Made by a program: the position numbers and the translations under genes
Shown: positions 63,137-64,000 of the stretch, one piece after another
Layout of the letters: every line of letters starts with the position of its first letter
How positions within the stretch are numbered: the first letter of the stretch is position 1
Notes under the pieces: generated by a model
Told to the model about the DNA's origin: nothing
Seen by the model: the letters and a program-made list of their open reading frames with translations, nothing else
Database searches by the model: none
Source: Micromonospora sp. DSM 45708
GTDB taxonomy: Bacteria > Actinomycetota > Actinomycetes > Mycobacteriales > Micromonosporaceae
Length of the DNA: 64,000 nt
Assembly: GCF_039566955.1 (NCBI RefSeq)
Contig: NZ_CP154796.1
Location: 1,178,001 to 1,242,000, forward strand
Reading direction: 5' to 3'

Positions 63137-64000
63137 GTCGGCCGGGCGAGACCGGCTCGTCGGACCCGATCGTGGTCGGACCCGGTCCGGCCGGCACCGG
63201 CTCGGCGAAGTCCGGCTCGTGGGCGGGCGCGTCCTCGTCGACGCCGCCCAGCGACGGGTGCGCCGGCAGCGTGGCGGCGAGCGACAGCGCCGAGCGCAGC
63301 AGCGGCAGCGCGGCCAACGCGGTCGCCCCCTCGCCCAGGTCGAGGCGCAGGTCCAGCAGCGGTGTCAGGCCGAGCACGTCGGCGGCGAGCCGCACCCCGG
63401 GCCGGCCGCCGTGGTCGGGCAGCAGGCACCAGTGCCGGGCCTGCCCGGCCAGGTCGCGGCTGACCATGCCGGCGGCGGTGCCGACCGGCCCGTCGAGCAG
63501 CACCGGGACCCGCCGGGCGGTGGCCCCGAGCAGCACGCCGGTGGCCGTCGCGATGTCGCCGCCGCCCAGCTCCGCCAGGATGTCGTGGGCCTCGCGGGGG
63601 GAGCGCCGGGTGCGGTGCAGCGCGTCCCGGACCGCCGCGCAGCGGACCATCCAGGCGTTGTCGTCGATCTCGCCCCGGTCGTTCACCACCCGACCGAGCA
63701 CCGCCGGCGGCTCCGCGCCGGCGGTGGCCGCCAGCACCGCCGCGGCGGCTGCCTCGGCGCCGGCCCCGCAGGCCGCCAGCACCAGCAGTTGCACGCCCGC
63801 GTCGGCGGCCTGCTCGGCCAACCGCCACCCGTAGCGCAGCGCCGCCTCGACCTGCTCGCCGGTGAGCGCCGGGCCGTCCTCGAACGGCGCCGAGGCGGGC
63901 GTCTCGACGACCTGGAGGCTGGCGCGGTTCTCGGCGGCCAGCCGGGCCAGCGCGCCCCGGCCGGCGCGGGCCTGTCGGGCCCGGCGGGCCGACTCGCCGG
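63126..64000 (-). CDS. cobT: nicotinate-nucleotide--dimethylbenzimidazole phosphoribosyltransferase, start outside window
   Basis: The frame is open to the window edge, so the start lies beyond 64000. The visible ~290 residues include ENRASLQVVETPASAP, LGGGDIATATGVLLGATARR, LLDGPVGTAAGMVSRDLAGQ, and the catalytic Glu in LDLGEGATALAALPLL. These match CobT, which makes alpha-ribazole 5'-phosphate from nicotinate mononucleotide and dimethylbenzimidazole. A short acidic, Pro-rich tail follows the catalytic core. The stop lies within the start of cobS, forming an operon. Confidence 0.92.
   Translation of the reverse strand, partial: GESARRARQARAGRGALARLAAENRASLQVVETPASAPFEDGPALTGEQVEAALRYGWRLAEQAADAGVQLLVLAACGAGAEAAAAAVLAATAGAEPPAVLGRVVNDRGEIDDNAWMVRCAAVRDALHRTRRSPREAHDILAELGGGDIATATGVLLGATARRVPVLLDGPVGTAAGMVSRDLAGQARHWCLLPDHGGRPGVRLAADVLGLTPLLDLRLDLGEGATALAALPLLRSALSLAATLPAHPSLGGVDEDAPAHEPDFAEPVPAGPGPTTIGSDEPVSPGRRAD

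Overview
The window looks like chromosomal DNA of a high-GC actinomycete, most likely Micromonospora or a close relative in Micromonosporaceae. The evidence is the very high G+C, frequent GTG starts, many apparently leaderless promoters (a TANNNT-like -10 about 7 nt before the start), an F420-dependent reductase, GlnE and GlnR-type nitrogen control, MptB-type mannosyltransferases and actinobacterial orthologues throughout. I identify about 58 protein genes, three probable gene remnants, a T-box riboswitch, a GlnR operator and a series of palindromic terminators.

Layout. 1-3.6 kb: accessory left edge with visibly lower G+C. It holds the 3' part of a tyrosine integrase, a three-gene operon of unknown function that includes a 56-codon gene, an NTF2-like protein and an Imm51 immunity-like protein. 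3.6-11.6 kb: remnants of LysR and PadR regulators, a PLP dehydratase, a secreted protein, a Roadblock pair, a YcaQ-like DNA glycosylase, a histone H1-like Lys/Ala/Thr protein, an RNB ribonuclease and an F420:NADP reductase. 11.7-16.5 kb: panB, nadE, glnA2. 16.5-21 kb: a WYL regulator, an 1116-aa NACHT NTPase and a VOC protein. 21-24.5 kb: a secreted protein, a streptogramin B lyase homologue, an LD-carboxypeptidase and a glutamine amidotransferase. 24.5-35 kb: glnE, a membrane protein, two MptB-like mannosyltransferases, glnA1 with a GlnR operator, an RDD protein and a DUF4191 protein. 35.3-40.3 kb: a large ATPase-LuxR regulator coupled to a small ORF, and a membrane glycosyltransferase-like protein. 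40.4-45 kb: lipA, a T-box-controlled archaeal-type aspartyl-tRNA synthetase, a secreted AA10 LPMO under a CebR-like operator, a VOC protein and lipB. 45-54 kb: a membrane protein, a secreted esterase/PHB depolymerase, an SDR-like protein, a DinB protein, two aldo/keto reductases, an LLM oxidoreductase and LtrA. 54-64 kb: sucB, lpdA, pepA, gcvT, a DUF2314-like protein, cobS and the 3' part of cobT.

How the genes connect. The window contains a glutamine synthetase control set: GlnA1, which has the adenylylatable Tyr and a GlnR box upstream; GlnE, the adenylyltransferase that modifies it; and GlnA2, which has Trp at that position and should escape GlnE. LipA and LipB make the lipoyl cofactor needed by SucB, whose lipoyl groups are reoxidised by Lpd; GcvT also belongs to a lipoate-dependent system. 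The most unusual items are the T-box ahead of the AspRS, the NACHT gene lying between a WYL regulator and a VOC gene, and the left-edge integrase/immunity cluster.
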